Shown in pieces: positions 1 to 8,942 of a stretch of 64,000 bases of DNA; position 1 is the stretch's first letter, and every line of letters starts with the position of its first letter. Location: NCBI GenBank assembly GCA_009711615.1, contig VENI01000007.1, positions 106,349 through 170,348 of the forward strand. The letters run 5' to 3'. A model generated the notes under the pieces. That model searched no databases. It was not told the origin of the DNA and was given only the letters and a program-made list of their open reading frames with translations. The translations under genes and the position numbers were made by a program. This DNA is from Bacillota bacterium. GTDB taxonomy: Bacteria > Bacillota > Desulfotomaculia > Desulfotomaculales > Desulfohalotomaculaceae.

Positions 1-554
1 GAGGACCATTGGTTGCTGTCATTAAAGCTCAAGCACAATCAGCACAAACCTCAGTTGATTTTATTAAGAGTGTTGGATTTACCTATGACGAAACTGAACA
101 AACCAGAGAACCAAATATGGTTAGTTTTCATTATGAAAAAGCAGTAGAGGATGAGGGAAATAATGGTGGGACTTCTATTCATACATTCAAACTAGACGTA
201 CCACTACTTACCATGCTTCCTGTTCCTTACATTAGAGTCGAGGAGGTAACCATTGACTTTAATGCTAAGATCAATTCAGTGGAAGAGACAACTATTGGCT
301 CTACAAGTTCTTTTAGTTCAAGTTTCGATGGGAGTGCAGGATGGGGTTGGGGTCTTTATTCTGCTAAGCTTAAGACCAGTTATAGTAACAGAAGAAGTTA
401 TAGAGCCGATCAAAAAACAGAACGCAATTACAGCATGAATGTTCATGTTCGAGCCGTTCAAGATGAAATTCCTGCTGGCGTTGATAGACTTTTGAGTATA
501 CTTGAAGGAAAAATTCAAGAAGTAGATGAAGGTGAAGCAACAGTAACAACATAG
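1..554 (+). CDS. DUF2589 family protein, 5'-truncated by window edge
   Basis: Function unknown. The reading frame is open to the window edge and in-frame codons before the first possible TTG (position 9) encode G-P-L, which continues naturally into VAVIKAQAQSAQT, so the true start lies upstream. The visible part has an alpha-helical N-terminus, then the conserved PLLTMLPVPYIRVEEVTIDF stretch that I associate with DUF2589, then a Ser/Gly/Trp-rich segment (GSAGWGWGLYSAKLK) and a charged region ending in a helix (PAGVDRLLSILEGKIQEV). No signal peptide is visible in what is present. It is followed by a 19-bp stem-loop and by two further unknown genes on the same strand, the first of which shares its core motif. 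Family assignment is from recognition of the motif; no role is claimed. Confidence 0.8.
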   Translation, partial: GPLVAVIKAQAQSAQTSVDFIKSVGFTYDETEQTREPNMVSFHYEKAVEDEGNNGGTSIHTFKLDVPLLTMLPVPYIRVEEVTIDFNAKINSVEETTIGSTSSFSSSFDGSAGWGWGLYSAKLKTSYSNRRSYRADQKTERNYSMNVHVRAVQDEIPAGVDRLLSILEGKIQEVDEGEATVTT

Positions 555-560
555 TAAACC

Positions 561-604
561 TAGAGATAGGTAAAGGGATGTCCATATCCCTTTACCTATC
601 TCTA
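561..604 (+). terminator. 19-bp perfect stem-loop after the DUF2589 gene
   Basis: Arms 561-579 and 586-604 are perfectly complementary around a 6-nt loop and begin 6 nt after the stop codon. Only a weak T run follows (TAATTT). It could be a terminator, or an mRNA-stabilising or processing element that lets the first gene be made in excess of the next two. Confidence 0.7.
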
Positions 605-652
605 TAATTTGGTTCACAAATAAACCTGGCTAGTGAAAAGGATGGTGATGTT

Positions 653-1387
653 ATGAGTAGTTGTAAACACAAAGGACCTAAGGATCCTTCAGACAACCAA
701 GGAACTAAGAAAGTATCCTTAGGTAGCGTTATAGGTTTACTTATGTCGGAAGTAATTAAAGCACGCCGTATAGCAGACGAACAAACAGCAGCCCTTGCAG
801 AATACTACAAGGAAAATCCACTCCTGGAAGGATTATCAGTCCCCCGCATACGTGTGCCAGAATTGACCATGGATATTCCAATGCTTATTGAAGATTACTT
901 AATGGGAGAGTCAGGGTGCTTGGCAGATATTAAAACAATAATCGGAAAATCTAAAAAGCAATTGAAATCTTCTTTTAATAAACTAAACATCGAGGTTGAT
1001 CAATCTCTTTATCTGCACTTTGAAAAGAAAATGTACAGACAACTCAAAGTCTTGCGCAAAAGCGATTTGCCTGTTATGGAAGAATCGGTTGCCCGCATTG
1101 CCCAAGATGCTCTAGCCTATGCCCTAGATAGAATTGAAATCACCCTTGAGCCTACACACAGAAATGCTATTATGAAAGCTCTCCGAAGAAAAGTTTCAGC
1201 TGTATGCATTGTCAGAAAACAAGGGCCTGATAGTGTATTGGTTAACATTATTACAGCAGATGTAAAAGGAAAAGCATCAAAGGATAATATGGCTCGCCTA
1301 AAGATAACTTTAGGAGAAGAAGGACTTGCGTGGAGTGTAAGGTCTGGTGAATCCGGAGGGCTAGAATATACTTTGGAGCCAGAATAA
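653..1387 (+). CDS. Hypothetical protein sharing the DUF2589 core motif
   Basis: A 244-residue protein of unknown function. After a basic, polar N-terminus (about 25 residues) it carries a helix VIKARRIADEQTAAL followed by NPLLEGLSVPRIRVPELTMD at about residues 62-81. This lines up with VIKAQAQSAQT and VPLLTMLPVPYIRVEEVTID of the gene upstream, so the N-terminal third looks related to DUF2589. The middle (100-190) is helical and charged; the C-terminus is beta-rich with GKASKDNMARLKITLGEEG. No membrane segment or signal peptide. The ATG is preceded by AAGGATGGTGAT. The next gene starts 16 nt downstream, so genes 2 and 3 are probably one transcript. Confidence 0.75.
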   Translation: MSSCKHKGPKDPSDNQGTKKVSLGSVIGLLMSEVIKARRIADEQTAALAEYYKENPLLEGLSVPRIRVPELTMDIPMLIEDYLMGESGCLADIKTIIGKSKKQLKSSFNKLNIEVDQSLYLHFEKKMYRQLKVLRKSDLPVMEESVARIAQDALAYALDRIEITLEPTHRNAIMKALRRKVSAVCIVRKQGPDSVLVNIITADVKGKASKDNMARLKITLGEEGLAWSVRSGESGGLEYTLEPE

Positions 1388-1403
1388 TTGAGGAGGTCCA
1401 CTA

Positions 1404-1979
1404 ATGCAGAGCATTTTGCGTGAAAAACTCTTAGCTCAGAGTTTCAAACTCGCTGAGGTTAGTAAAATATATCGTACTGATAGCCATCGGTTTGTAGATG
1501 CCTACTTAAACTGGCTGGAAGAAGCGGAAAAGGATTTGGCTAGTTTGCGGTCGCCCATCAATATTCTTCTACATGCCGAAAAAAGCGCCTTAACATCAAT
1601 ACTAGAGGGTAACCTGCCTCATTATGCTCAAGAAAAGCGGAATACAAAAAAATATCAGAGAGCTGCTGCTGCTGAATCTATGGAAAGGATATTAAAAGAG
1701 TTTTATTCTAAAATAGAAAGTATTGATCAATATTTTGATAGAATTAGAGAAAATTTGTGCCAAACTATTGCTATTTTAACTACTAAAGATCCAAACTTCC
1801 ATCAAAGCTTAGAACCAAATCAACAAGGTGTAAAGATTATTTTGAAAAAAATGTCCCAAACACCAGAGACTATTCAAATGTATAATTACTTTAGTGCAAA
1901 GTTAGCATCCACTGACGTTAAGTACTTAATAGTGGGAATCATAATGAACATAATTGGTAACGGCACTAACAATATATAG
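1404..1979 (+). CDS. Hypothetical helical protein, third gene of the DUF2589 cassette
   Basis: A 191-residue protein that I do not recognise. It is predicted almost entirely alpha-helical, with long charged amphipathic stretches (residues 5-60 and 80-125) and a hydrophobic C-terminal helix (KYLIVGIIMNIIGNG, about 174-188) that could be a membrane anchor or a packing helix. The start is well supported by GAGGAGGT 8 nt before the ATG. Tight spacing after the previous gene suggests co-translation. It converges on selO with only 20 nt between the stop codons and no obvious terminator. Functional inference is limited to guilt by association with the two upstream genes. Confidence 0.7.
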   Translation: MQSILREKLLAQSFKLAEVSKIYRTDSHRFVDAYLNWLEEAEKDLASLRSPINILLHAEKSALTSILEGNLPHYAQEKRNTKKYQRAAAAESMERILKEFYSKIESIDQYFDRIRENLCQTIAILTTKDPNFHQSLEPNQQGVKIILKKMSQTPETIQMYNYFSAKLASTDVKYLIVGIIMNIIGNGTNNI

Positions 1980-1999
1980 TCTTCATACACTCTTGAAAA

Positions 2000-3475
2000 T
2001 CAGGTACCACAAAAAGTTCGGTAAGGACGGGATGATAACTCAGGTAGCGTGGAGTAATCATCTTGTTCAGGGGAATGCGCATAAGGGTTAGAAAGAACAT
2101 CAATAAGTCTCTCCATCACGCTATAGTCATATTGTTTTACCGCGGATTCTAGTGCCTCTTCTACCCGGTGGTTGCGAGGGATTACCGCCGGATTGCTGTT
2201 TTGCATTAACTGATGGGAGGAGGCTTTTGACTCCTGCTGCCTGCTTAGTCTAGCCTGCCACAGCCCATGCCATTGAGAAAATTCTGGGGTCCCAAACATA
2301 ACTGTATCCTCCGGCTTATCAAAAGTTAATGCACGAAAGGTATTAGTATAGTCTGCACTATACTTCCGCATTAAACTGAGAAGGCCTTCAATAAGGGGTT
2401 CATCCTGTGACTCTTGGTTAAATATTCCTAATTTCGCTCTCATTCCCGAGACCCAATTACAGTGATACAACTCATCAAAGTCAGAAAGCGCATCCTGGGC
2501 AAGTTTGATAGCCTGTTCCTGGTTGACATGCAGCAACGGCAATAGGGTTTCAGCAAACCTGGCTAGATTCCATGCTGCAATTTTTGGCTGATTGCCATAG
2601 GCATATCGGCCTTGAATGTCAATGGAACTGAATACCGTTTCAGGGTCATAGACATCCATGAAGGCACAAGGACCATAATCAATAGTTTCTCCACTAAGAG
2701 CCATGTTGTCGGTGTTCATTACCCCATGAATAAAACCAACCAGTTGCCATTTGGCAATCACCGCTGCCTGTCGCTTAATCACTTCCTGAAGTAGGAAAAG
2801 ATTGCGATTCTCATCAGTGTCAACGTCTGGAAAATGTCTTTGCAATGTATAATCAGCCAGGGCCCGGAGCTCCTCAACAGTACCCCATTTTGAAACATAT
2901 TGAAAGGTGCCGACTCGCAGATGACTAGAAGCCACACGGGTCAGAATTGCACCAGGCAGTTCGGTTTCACGGATTACTGACTCACCGGTTGTTACAACCG
3001 CTAAGCTGCGAGTGGAAGAAATACCAAGCGCATGCATTGCCTCGCTGATAATATATTCACGCAACATCGGTCCAAGTGTCGCTCGACCATCGCCCCCGCG
3101 GGAGTATGGTGTTTTACCTGAACCCTTGAGCTGAATATCAAATCGTTCTCCTAAAGGGGTAATTTGTTCGCCGATCAGCAAGGCCCGGCCGTCCCCTAAC
3201 ATCGTAAAATGCCCGAATTGATGCCCCGCATATGCCTGGGCAAGAGGCGAAGCGCCTTCGGGAACTCGGTTGCCAGCAAGAACCTCTACGCCATCTTCGC
3301 TTTGCAGCCCTTCAATGTTCAACCCCAAAGATGTTGCCAAAGAATCATTAAGAATGATCAACTTTGGTGAACGTACAGTTTTTAGGTTAAGGCTAGAAAA
3401 AAATAATTTCGGCAGACGAGCATAACTGTTGTCCAAGTTCCATCCGGTTTCTATCATTGCTTTTCTCTCTGTCAT
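2000..3475 (-). CDS. selO: SelO/YdiU family protein adenylyltransferase
   Basis: A 491-residue member of the SelO/YdiU (UPF0061) pseudokinase family, which transfers AMP from ATP to hydroxyl side chains of proteins and has been linked to redox homeostasis. Family hallmarks seen: AGHQFGHF (about 83-90), [17 protein letters not shown] (ATP-binding lysine and glycine-rich region, about 115-131), HGVMNTDNM (catalytic-loop-like) and [10 protein letters not shown] (DFG-like metal-binding segment). Length is typical for bacterial homologues. The C-terminus RTFCGT ends at TGA, in the zone where eukaryotic SelO carries selenocysteine (see rejected items). The start ATG follows AGGTGATACG. Monocistronic by context, convergent with the DUF2589 cassette. 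Confidence 0.93.
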   Translation of the reverse strand: MTERKAMIETGWNLDNSYARLPKLFFSSLNLKTVRSPKLIILNDSLATSLGLNIEGLQSEDGVEVLAGNRVPEGASPLAQAYAGHQFGHFTMLGDGRALLIGEQITPLGERFDIQLKGSGKTPYSRGGDGRATLGPMLREYIISEAMHALGISSTRSLAVVTTGESVIRETELPGAILTRVASSHLRVGTFQYVSKWGTVEELRALADYTLQRHFPDVDTDENRNLFLLQEVIKRQAAVIAKWQLVGFIHGVMNTDNMALSGETIDYGPCAFMDVYDPETVFSSIDIQGRYAYGNQPKIAAWNLARFAETLLPLLHVNQEQAIKLAQDALSDFDELYHCNWVSGMRAKLGIFNQESQDEPLIEGLLSLMRKYSADYTNTFRALTFDKPEDTVMFGTPEFSQWHGLWQARLSRQQESKASSHQLMQNSNPAVIPRNHRVEEALESAVKQYDYSVMERLIDVLSNPYAHSPEQDDYSTLPELSSRPYRTFCGT

Positions 3476-3645
3476 CGTATCACCTTTTCTTCTTTTGTTT
3501 TATCTTAGCTTTTCCTTTTAGATAAAACATAAATCATAGGCAGACTAGGATATTTTTGTTTTCTACTTCTACCAATTTATTATGCTCTCTCGACACAGTG
3601 ATTATGACCTTTTACCAGATTCAGCAAGAAGTATATCAATCTTGA

Positions 3646-3677
3646 AATTAGGGACGAAGTCCCCCTGTCCCTTAATT
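3646..3677. repeat. Small imperfect palindrome (AATTAGGGAC...GTCCCTTAATT)
   Basis: An imperfect inverted repeat whose outer arms AATTAGGGAC and GTCCCTTAATT flank a C-rich centre. It abuts and slightly overlaps the 3' end of the next minus-strand gene, so it may serve as that gene's terminator. It also resembles the small GGGAC-type palindromes dispersed in some Firmicute genomes; that comparison is from memory. Confidence 0.45.
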
Positions 3678-5924
3678 GTTTTCATTAGGTGAATTGTAGA
3701 TTTTCTTTTCTTTAATTGACTTGTAATATGCCTTTTCAACTCTTTCTGCCATCTTGTCTAGGGAGAACCTTTCAGAAAATCCATAGGCATTTGCACTCAT
3801 TTCTTTAAGTAAATATTGGTTTTCCATTAAAAGAATTACTTTTTGTGCCAAATCATCTATCTCTTCTTTAGTTTTAAATCCATTATAATTATCTTGAATA
3901 ATGTCATCTATTCCACTAGATCTTACCGCTACAACAGGATCTCCTCCTGCCATTGCCTCTAAAAGAACCATACCTTGTGTCTCAGACAAGGAGCTAAAAA
4001 CAAATATATCTGAAACCATGTAGTATTTGGGAATATCTTCTGGAGGAATTGAACCTAATAGACTAACTGTATCCTCTAAGCTCTCATCTTTAATAAACTG
4101 TAGTATATTGTCTTTTTCCGGTCCATTTCCAATAATGATACATCTAAAGGATATATCAGTATTTTCTTTAATGTATTTGATAGCTTTTAATAAAAAATAA
4201 ATATTTTTCTCCTTGGATAGTCTAGAAACAGAACAGAGGAGTATTTCTCCATTCGTCTTGTATTTTTTTCCAATATTTATTAATTGCTCTTTATCAATAT
4301 TATTATAATAGTCAAAATCAATTCCTGTAGGTAGAACAAACTTATCCCTACTAACTCCTATGTTTTCGAGATATTGCTTAGCTGTATTTGTAGGTGCAAT
4401 AATAGCATTACAGCTTTGAGAAAATCTTCGAATAATTTTATGGGACAATATATTTTTAAATATTAATTTAAAGCACGGCAAAAAGTGCGAATATTTTTCT
4501 AAGCGAGTATGATAAGTTAAAACCACTGGTATTTTATATTTTTTCCCAAGCTTCAAACCCGTAGCACCCAGCCAAAAAGGATGATGTACGTGTACAACAT
4601 CAAAATCATATTTAGAGAAATTTTTTTCTATATTCGATGAAAAGATATTAACAATGGCGAACTTAAATTGTTTAGTTTTTAAATATTTTAAAAGCTTGCA
4701 TCTTATTATATTACTTTCATCATTAGTTACTTTTCCTGGATATTCAGGGGCAAATATATATACATTATGCCCTCGATTCTTAAGGCCCTTTACAAGACGC
4801 CAAATAGAAATGGGAACGCCTCCAATAAAGGGTAAATAATTGTTAGTAAACATAGCTATATTAAGTTTATCTTTAGTAGGTATATGTTCTGCCGATTCAT
4901 TAAAGTTTTTATAGTAATCTACTTCCTTGGTTGCCCTTATATGTATTGCTATTGCAAAAAACAGTAAAACACTTATTACTAAAATAAAATTAATAAAGTT
5001 AATATAAAAAAATGAATGTATATAAATCCATAAACTTTCTAATCTACGGGTTAGGGCATATTTCGCCGGTGTCTCTTGTTTGACTACGCTATAGGATACT
5101 CCACTAGGTTTTACATCTACCTTCATATAGTGGTAGAAACTATTTGGTCTGTCTGTTAGAAGACCTCCTCCTCCACCTCCACTTACAAAGTAATTAACGC
5201 CCTTGATTTGTCTTGACTCATATATCTCAGGACCAGTGGTAAATACTGCTGTAACGTTATATCTAGAATAAATATCTATTAAAAAATCACGGTAGCTCTG
5301 ATCAGTTATAAAGTGTTCTTTACTTTTTAAAAATGTATCTTCCTTTATTTTAAATGGTGCATTATTCATAAAAATATATTTATACTTATAGTTTTTAGCA
5401 TTTTTAAGCTCTTTGGTTAACCACTCCTTCTGCCATGGGATAGAGGTTTTACCCGTTGTATCTAGAAAAACAAAATATGAATCCTCTAAGGCAAAGGAAA
5501 AATAAAATGGCCCAAAATGCCTATAAAACCTCTCGTCCCCTTCATCAGAAACTTCATTATCCCCAATTGCTAATACCGAGGGTATATTCAATTTATTTAA
5601 ACTTTTATTTAAGATTCTGTATTTGTCCTCTGCTCCGTCAAGCACTGCATCTCCAGTAGATATGAGAAAATCAACATCCTTATCACTATTGATTTTGGTA
5701 ATCATCTTCTTATTAAAGACATCTATTGAATTCTCTATATTTCCTAAAACTACAAATGTAAAATCATTTGTAGTATCCATCTTTTTAATTTCTTTTATAT
5801 TCTCTATATTATTTGATTGGAAATCAGATTCATAAATAAATAAATAACTTTTGTAAAAAATTAACACTAATAATATTAATATATCTATGTATAAAAAGTT
5901 CCTTAAACTTAGTATTTTCTTCAT
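3672..5924 (-). CDS. Degenerate metallophosphoesterase fused to GT4 glycosyltransferase
   Basis: A 750-residue membrane fusion. Residues about 8-30 form an N-terminal membrane segment; 50-280 resemble a calcineurin-like phosphoesterase; about 305-330 form a second membrane segment; 355-740 are a family 4 glycosyltransferase (FIGGVPISIWRL, HVHHPFW, TGIDFDYY, and the EX7E motif in SETQGMVLLEAMAGG). The GT4 half probably transfers a sugar to a lipid on the cytoplasmic face. In the phosphoesterase half the usual metal ligands look lost: D-x-H is LGNIEN, GNHE is IGDNEV, and the GHxH motif reads TTGPEIYE; only TGDAVLDG remains normal. By topology this half would lie outside the membrane. The ATG follows GGAGG; the flippase-like gene is 24 nt upstream. 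The pair is strikingly AT-rich with many Lys/Ile/Asn codons, suggesting acquisition by transfer. Confidence 0.82.
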   Translation of the reverse strand: MKKILSLRNFLYIDILILLVLIFYKSYLFIYESDFQSNNIENIKEIKKMDTTNDFTFVVLGNIENSIDVFNKKMITKINSDKDVDFLISTGDAVLDGAEDKYRILNKSLNKLNIPSVLAIGDNEVSDEGDERFYRHFGPFYFSFALEDSYFVFLDTTGKTSIPWQKEWLTKELKNAKNYKYKYIFMNNAPFKIKEDTFLKSKEHFITDQSYRDFLIDIYSRYNVTAVFTTGPEIYESRQIKGVNYFVSGGGGGGLLTDRPNSFYHYMKVDVKPSGVSYSVVKQETPAKYALTRRLESLWIYIHSFFYINFINFILVISVLLFFAIAIHIRATKEVDYYKNFNESAEHIPTKDKLNIAMFTNNYLPFIGGVPISIWRLVKGLKNRGHNVYIFAPEYPGKVTNDESNIIRCKLLKYLKTKQFKFAIVNIFSSNIEKNFSKYDFDVVHVHHPFWLGATGLKLGKKYKIPVVLTYHTRLEKYSHFLPCFKLIFKNILSHKIIRRFSQSCNAIIAPTNTAKQYLENIGVSRDKFVLPTGIDFDYYNNIDKEQLINIGKKYKTNGEILLCSVSRLSKEKNIYFLLKAIKYIKENTDISFRCIIIGNGPEKDNILQFIKDESLEDTVSLLGSIPPEDIPKYYMVSDIFVFSSLSETQGMVLLEAMAGGDPVVAVRSSGIDDIIQDNYNGFKTKEEIDDLAQKVILLMENQYLLKEMSANAYGFSERFSLDKMAERVEKAYYKSIKEKKIYNSPNENN

Positions 5925-5948
5925 ATTTGGCCTCCTAAAACTATATGT

Positions 5949-7013
5949 TCAGTTTCTTACATCTCTTCCATTATTCTTAAACATTTCAAAATAGAAAATT
6001 ATCATTCCAATGATCATTCCTAAATATATAGTGAAAAATCTCCATGCAAAGATAAGTGATACTATATCTCTTTTCTTTACAAAATCAGCAAACATTAATG
6101 TAAATCCTCCCTCTGCTACTCCTGTTGCTCCAGGAGTGGGAGCAAAATACATCCCAAAGGTTATTACGATCTGTGATAAAATGATAGAAAGGGGTGATGC
6201 TTCTGGGCTCAGTCCTCTAATAAGTATTACTGAAAATGAAAATAAGGATAGGAGGAACAATATAGTAAAAACTATTGATAAAGATACATATTTTTTATCT
6301 CCATCGAAGAATCTTGTGGTGTTTATTGAAAATCTATGAATTTCTCTAAAAGTTTTCTTGATCCATCTCTTAGTTTTATAGGGCTTTATTATTTCTTTAT
6401 CTTCTAAAAAATACATTATTTTATATAATATTATCTTAATAGTCCTTGGGTTTTTGATCAATTTCCATATTATATACATAGCCAATATATATATAACAAT
6501 GAGTATCCCTATATAGACCAAGGTGTTATTATTAGAAAATATCTTTAAAATACTCTGGTCAAACGCCAGGATAATAGGAGTAGAAACAGCGAAAAGAATT
6601 ATCGGTATAACTGTTCTTATGGTAGATGCAGCTGTTGCATCTCCAATGGCCACTCCTTTTTTATTCAAAAAATATATTTGTGCAAATCCCCCTCCGGAAG
6701 CAAAGGGTGTTATATTTGAGATAAATATATTTATGAAAGCTAGTTTTATTATATATTTAAAGTCTACATTCACATTTAAGGCTTTCAATATATAAAATAA
6801 TCTAAGGGTATCTAAAAGAAAATATAGAATCAAAAGTATAATTACCTTAGATAATACCTCTGGTGAAAAAATCCTTAGATTAAGAAAAACTGCTCTATCA
6901 CCAAATATATGATGAATGAATATTAAAGATAAGACCGATGTTATTATGAAAATAACAGTAAACAATAACTGATTTAGTAGCTTTCTGTTAATCATATTAT
7001 TTTTAAAAATCAA
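5949..7013 (-). CDS. Lysylphosphatidylglycerol synthase TM-region/flippase-like membrane protein
   Basis: A 354-residue polytopic membrane protein with about eight hydrophobic segments, of the family named after the membrane part of MprF (UPF0104/AglD-like). Recognisable family patterns are NITPFASGGGFAQIYFL (about 94-110) and FAPTPGATGVAEGGFTLMF near the C-terminus. It has no soluble aminoacyl-transferase domain, so it is not a full MprF. Members often sit beside glycosyltransferases and are thought to help move or hold lipid-linked substrates. The start is taken at TTG 7013 because AGGTAAG precedes it; ATG 6995 is an alternative. It is first in a two-gene AT-rich unit with the phosphoesterase-GT4 fusion, so a joint role in glycolipid synthesis is inferred. 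Confidence 0.8.
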   Translation of the reverse strand: MIFKNNMINRKLLNQLLFTVIFIITSVLSLIFIHHIFGDRAVFLNLRIFSPEVLSKVIILLILYFLLDTLRLFYILKALNVNVDFKYIIKLAFINIFISNITPFASGGGFAQIYFLNKKGVAIGDATAASTIRTVIPIILFAVSTPIILAFDQSILKIFSNNNTLVYIGILIVIYILAMYIIWKLIKNPRTIKIILYKIMYFLEDKEIIKPYKTKRWIKKTFREIHRFSINTTRFFDGDKKYVSLSIVFTILFLLSLFSFSVILIRGLSPEASPLSIILSQIVITFGMYFAPTPGATGVAEGGFTLMFADFVKKRDIVSLIFAWRFFTIYLGMIIGMIIFYFEMFKNNGRDVRN

Positions 7014-7072
7014 TTATATCTTACCTTTCTTGCTAGTTGGGTAAATACATCTGTTCGGAAGTTAATTATAAT

Positions 7073-7100
7073 TAAAGCGGACTATATCAAGTCCGCTTTA
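7073..7100 (-). terminator. Terminator of the CBS-PAS sigma-54 regulator gene
   Basis: Perfect 11-bp stem (TAAAGCGGACT / AGTCCGCTTTA) with a 6-nt loop, just past the stop codon of the minus-strand regulator and followed on that strand by an AT-rich tract. Confidence 0.8.
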
Positions 7101-7106
7101 GTGCAC

Positions 7107-8831
7107 TTATATCAATCCTAATTGATGCATCTTGTAGTACAGCGTGCTGCGAGGAATCCCTAGCATTCTTGCTGCCTTAGAACGGTTGCCTTTGGTTTGC
7201 TCAAGAGTGCTTTGAATCAGTTCTCTTTCGGTTTGCTCTGTTACTGACACCAAACCGGACTGGTGTAGTTCATCTTTACTCTGCTGTGTTAGTGTTTGGG
7301 GTACACATTCTTCTGTTACCACGTCGTTGTCCGCCAAAATAACCATTCGTTCTATAACGTTTTTCATTTCCCTTATGTTGCCCGGCCATGGGTAACCCAA
7401 CAATAGCGCCATTACTTCTGGTTCAAGGCTTGATATATGCTTATCATACAGTTGGCTGTATTCTTGAGTGAACTGGTATACCAGTTCCGGAATATCTTCC
7501 CTTCTTTCCCTTAAGGGCGGTACTTCCAGTGTAACCACGTTTAAACGGTAATACAAATCTTCCCGGAACAGTTCTTTGCTAAGCATTCCTTCCAGATTAC
7601 GATGGGTGGCGCTGATGATGCGAACATCAACCTCCACCGGCTTGGAACTACCCACCCGGTAGAACTTTTGATCTTGCAGCACCCGAAGCAATTTCACCTG
7701 TAGGTCCGGAGGCAGTTCTGCCACTTCATCTAAAAACAGGGTGCCTTTGTTAGCTTTTTCAAAATAACCTTCCTTACCCCGTCGGTCTGCGCCAGTGAAT
7801 GCACCACTTTCGTAACCAAACACTTCACTTTCAAAAAGTGTTGGTGGAATTGCAGCACAGTTCACCACCACAAATGGTTTATCTACTCGACTACTGGCAT
7901 CGTGGATAGCCCGAGCAAACAACTCTTTACCAGTACCGCTTTCCCCCCTAATTAACACCGAGGCATTGGTTTTAGCAACCTTTTTGGCCATGTTAATCAA
8001 GTTAGTTAACTGTTGATGGTGTCCTTTTATTCTGGCAAAGGGATTGCGACCACCGGTAATGCGGTTAATTTGACTTTGCAATTCTTCTACCTGACTGCTG
8101 GCATGGTTTAGTTCCTTGTTTAGCTGAACAACTTCAGTAATGTCCCGTTCAACAGAAACACCACCTATGGAATCATCTCCCATTTTCACCGGCTTCGCAC
8201 TAATTAACACATGTGTATCTTTACAAGGTTGGTGATATACCGAACGTACACCTTGATGTTCTTTGATGACTCTTGTTACCATCAGGTTAGAGAAATATTC
8301 TTCAATATTATGATTAATAATATTCTCCGCTTTAATATTGTACAGCGATTCTGCCCGATGGTTCCAACCTACTACTTGGTCACTCTCATCTATAAGGCAT
8401 ACAGCCTCATCTACTGTATCCAGTACTGCATCTAATCTCGCTTGGGTAGCTTTTACTTTCTGAGCCATTTCATCAAATAACAAGTCAAACACTAATATTC
8501 CCTCTATTTGATTCTCTTTACCCGTTACCACCAGGGGATGATATCTCAGTTCTCGAAGATAGGTCAAGATATCGTGTTCTAGCGAATCATGTTCCAGAAT
8601 GGTAAAGTCCTTTCTCGTCACCTCATAAATGCTGCTATCAGGGTCTACCCCTTCTTTGTAGAGCTTATGATATAGAACAATACCAATTAGTTGGTTATTA
8701 TCCACAACTACTAAGTTTGACTGGTTCTTAGCAACCAAAATTCGCCCCTCACTGACAGTTATCCCGGGATCAACCTCAATAAAATTTTTATTTAGCATTT
8801 CTGAAACAGCCAAATGACCAGTATTGTTCAT
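7107..8831 (-). CDS. Sigma-54-dependent activator with CBS, PAS and AAA+ domains
   Basis: About 574 residues: a CBS pair (about 5-125), a PAS domain (135-240), a coiled linker, an AAA+ sigma-54 interaction domain (265-500) and a Fis-type helix-turn-helix at the C-terminus (NRSKAARMLGIPRSTLYYKM). Walker A is GESGTGKE (about 296), the sigma-54 contact loop GAFTGA is intact (about 344), and Walker B is LFLDEVAEL. CBS domains bind adenosyl ligands and PAS domains small molecules or redox cofactors, so it probably senses a metabolic state. The start is placed at the second ATG (8831), which sits 6 nt from GGAGG; the first ATG overlaps that site. It lies downstream of livKHMGF with its own terminator and is a good candidate regulator of amino-acid uptake or catabolism. 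Confidence 0.9.
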   Translation of the reverse strand: MNNTGHLAVSEMLNKNFIEVDPGITVSEGRILVAKNQSNLVVVDNNQLIGIVLYHKLYKEGVDPDSSIYEVTRKDFTILEHDSLEHDILTYLRELRYHPLVVTGKENQIEGILVFDLLFDEMAQKVKATQARLDAVLDTVDEAVCLIDESDQVVGWNHRAESLYNIKAENIINHNIEEYFSNLMVTRVIKEHQGVRSVYHQPCKDTHVLISAKPVKMGDDSIGGVSVERDITEVVQLNKELNHASSQVEELQSQINRITGGRNPFARIKGHHQQLTNLINMAKKVAKTNASVLIRGESGTGKELFARAIHDASSRVDKPFVVVNCAAIPPTLFESEVFGYESGAFTGADRRGKEGYFEKANKGTLFLDEVAELPPDLQVKLLRVLQDQKFYRVGSSKPVEVDVRIISATHRNLEGMLSKELFREDLYYRLNVVTLEVPPLRERREDIPELVYQFTQEYSQLYDKHISSLEPEVMALLLGYPWPGNIREMKNVIERMVILADNDVVTEECVPQTLTQQSKDELHQSGLVSVTEQTERELIQSTLEQTKGNRSKAARMLGIPRSTLYYKMHQLGLI

Positions 8832-8913
8832 CGTCATCCTCCCTAGAGAACGTTAAAATTTCTTCTTGACTTTGTAATTAGGAAATATTGTTAATTAGGC
8901 CTATATACACATT

Positions 8914-8942
8914 TAAAAGTAGGATAAATTAATCCTACTTTT
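8914..8942 (-). terminator. Terminator of the liv operon
   Basis: Stem AAAAGTAGGAT / ATCCTACTTTT with a short AT loop, overlapping the livF stop codon. It ends the minus-strand liv transcript before the regulator gene. Confidence 0.75.

Noticed and set aside
318..617. Minus-strand open frames of 71-99 codons across the first gene.
   Set aside because: They lie opposite a well-supported DUF2589 gene and have no ribosome site or family features.
1960..2002. The selO stop codon TGA directly after C-G-T could encode selenocysteine (CxxU as in eukaryotic SelO).
   Set aside because: Reading on gives at least 13 sense codons with no nearby stop, running into the converging gene, whereas SelO selenocysteine lies close to the C-terminus; I saw no clear SECIS-like hairpin right after the TGA. 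Ending at FCGT seems normal for bacterial SelO.
5949..7013. Annotation as full MprF lysylphosphatidylglycerol synthase.
   Set aside because: Only the membrane flippase-like region is present; the soluble transferase domain is missing.
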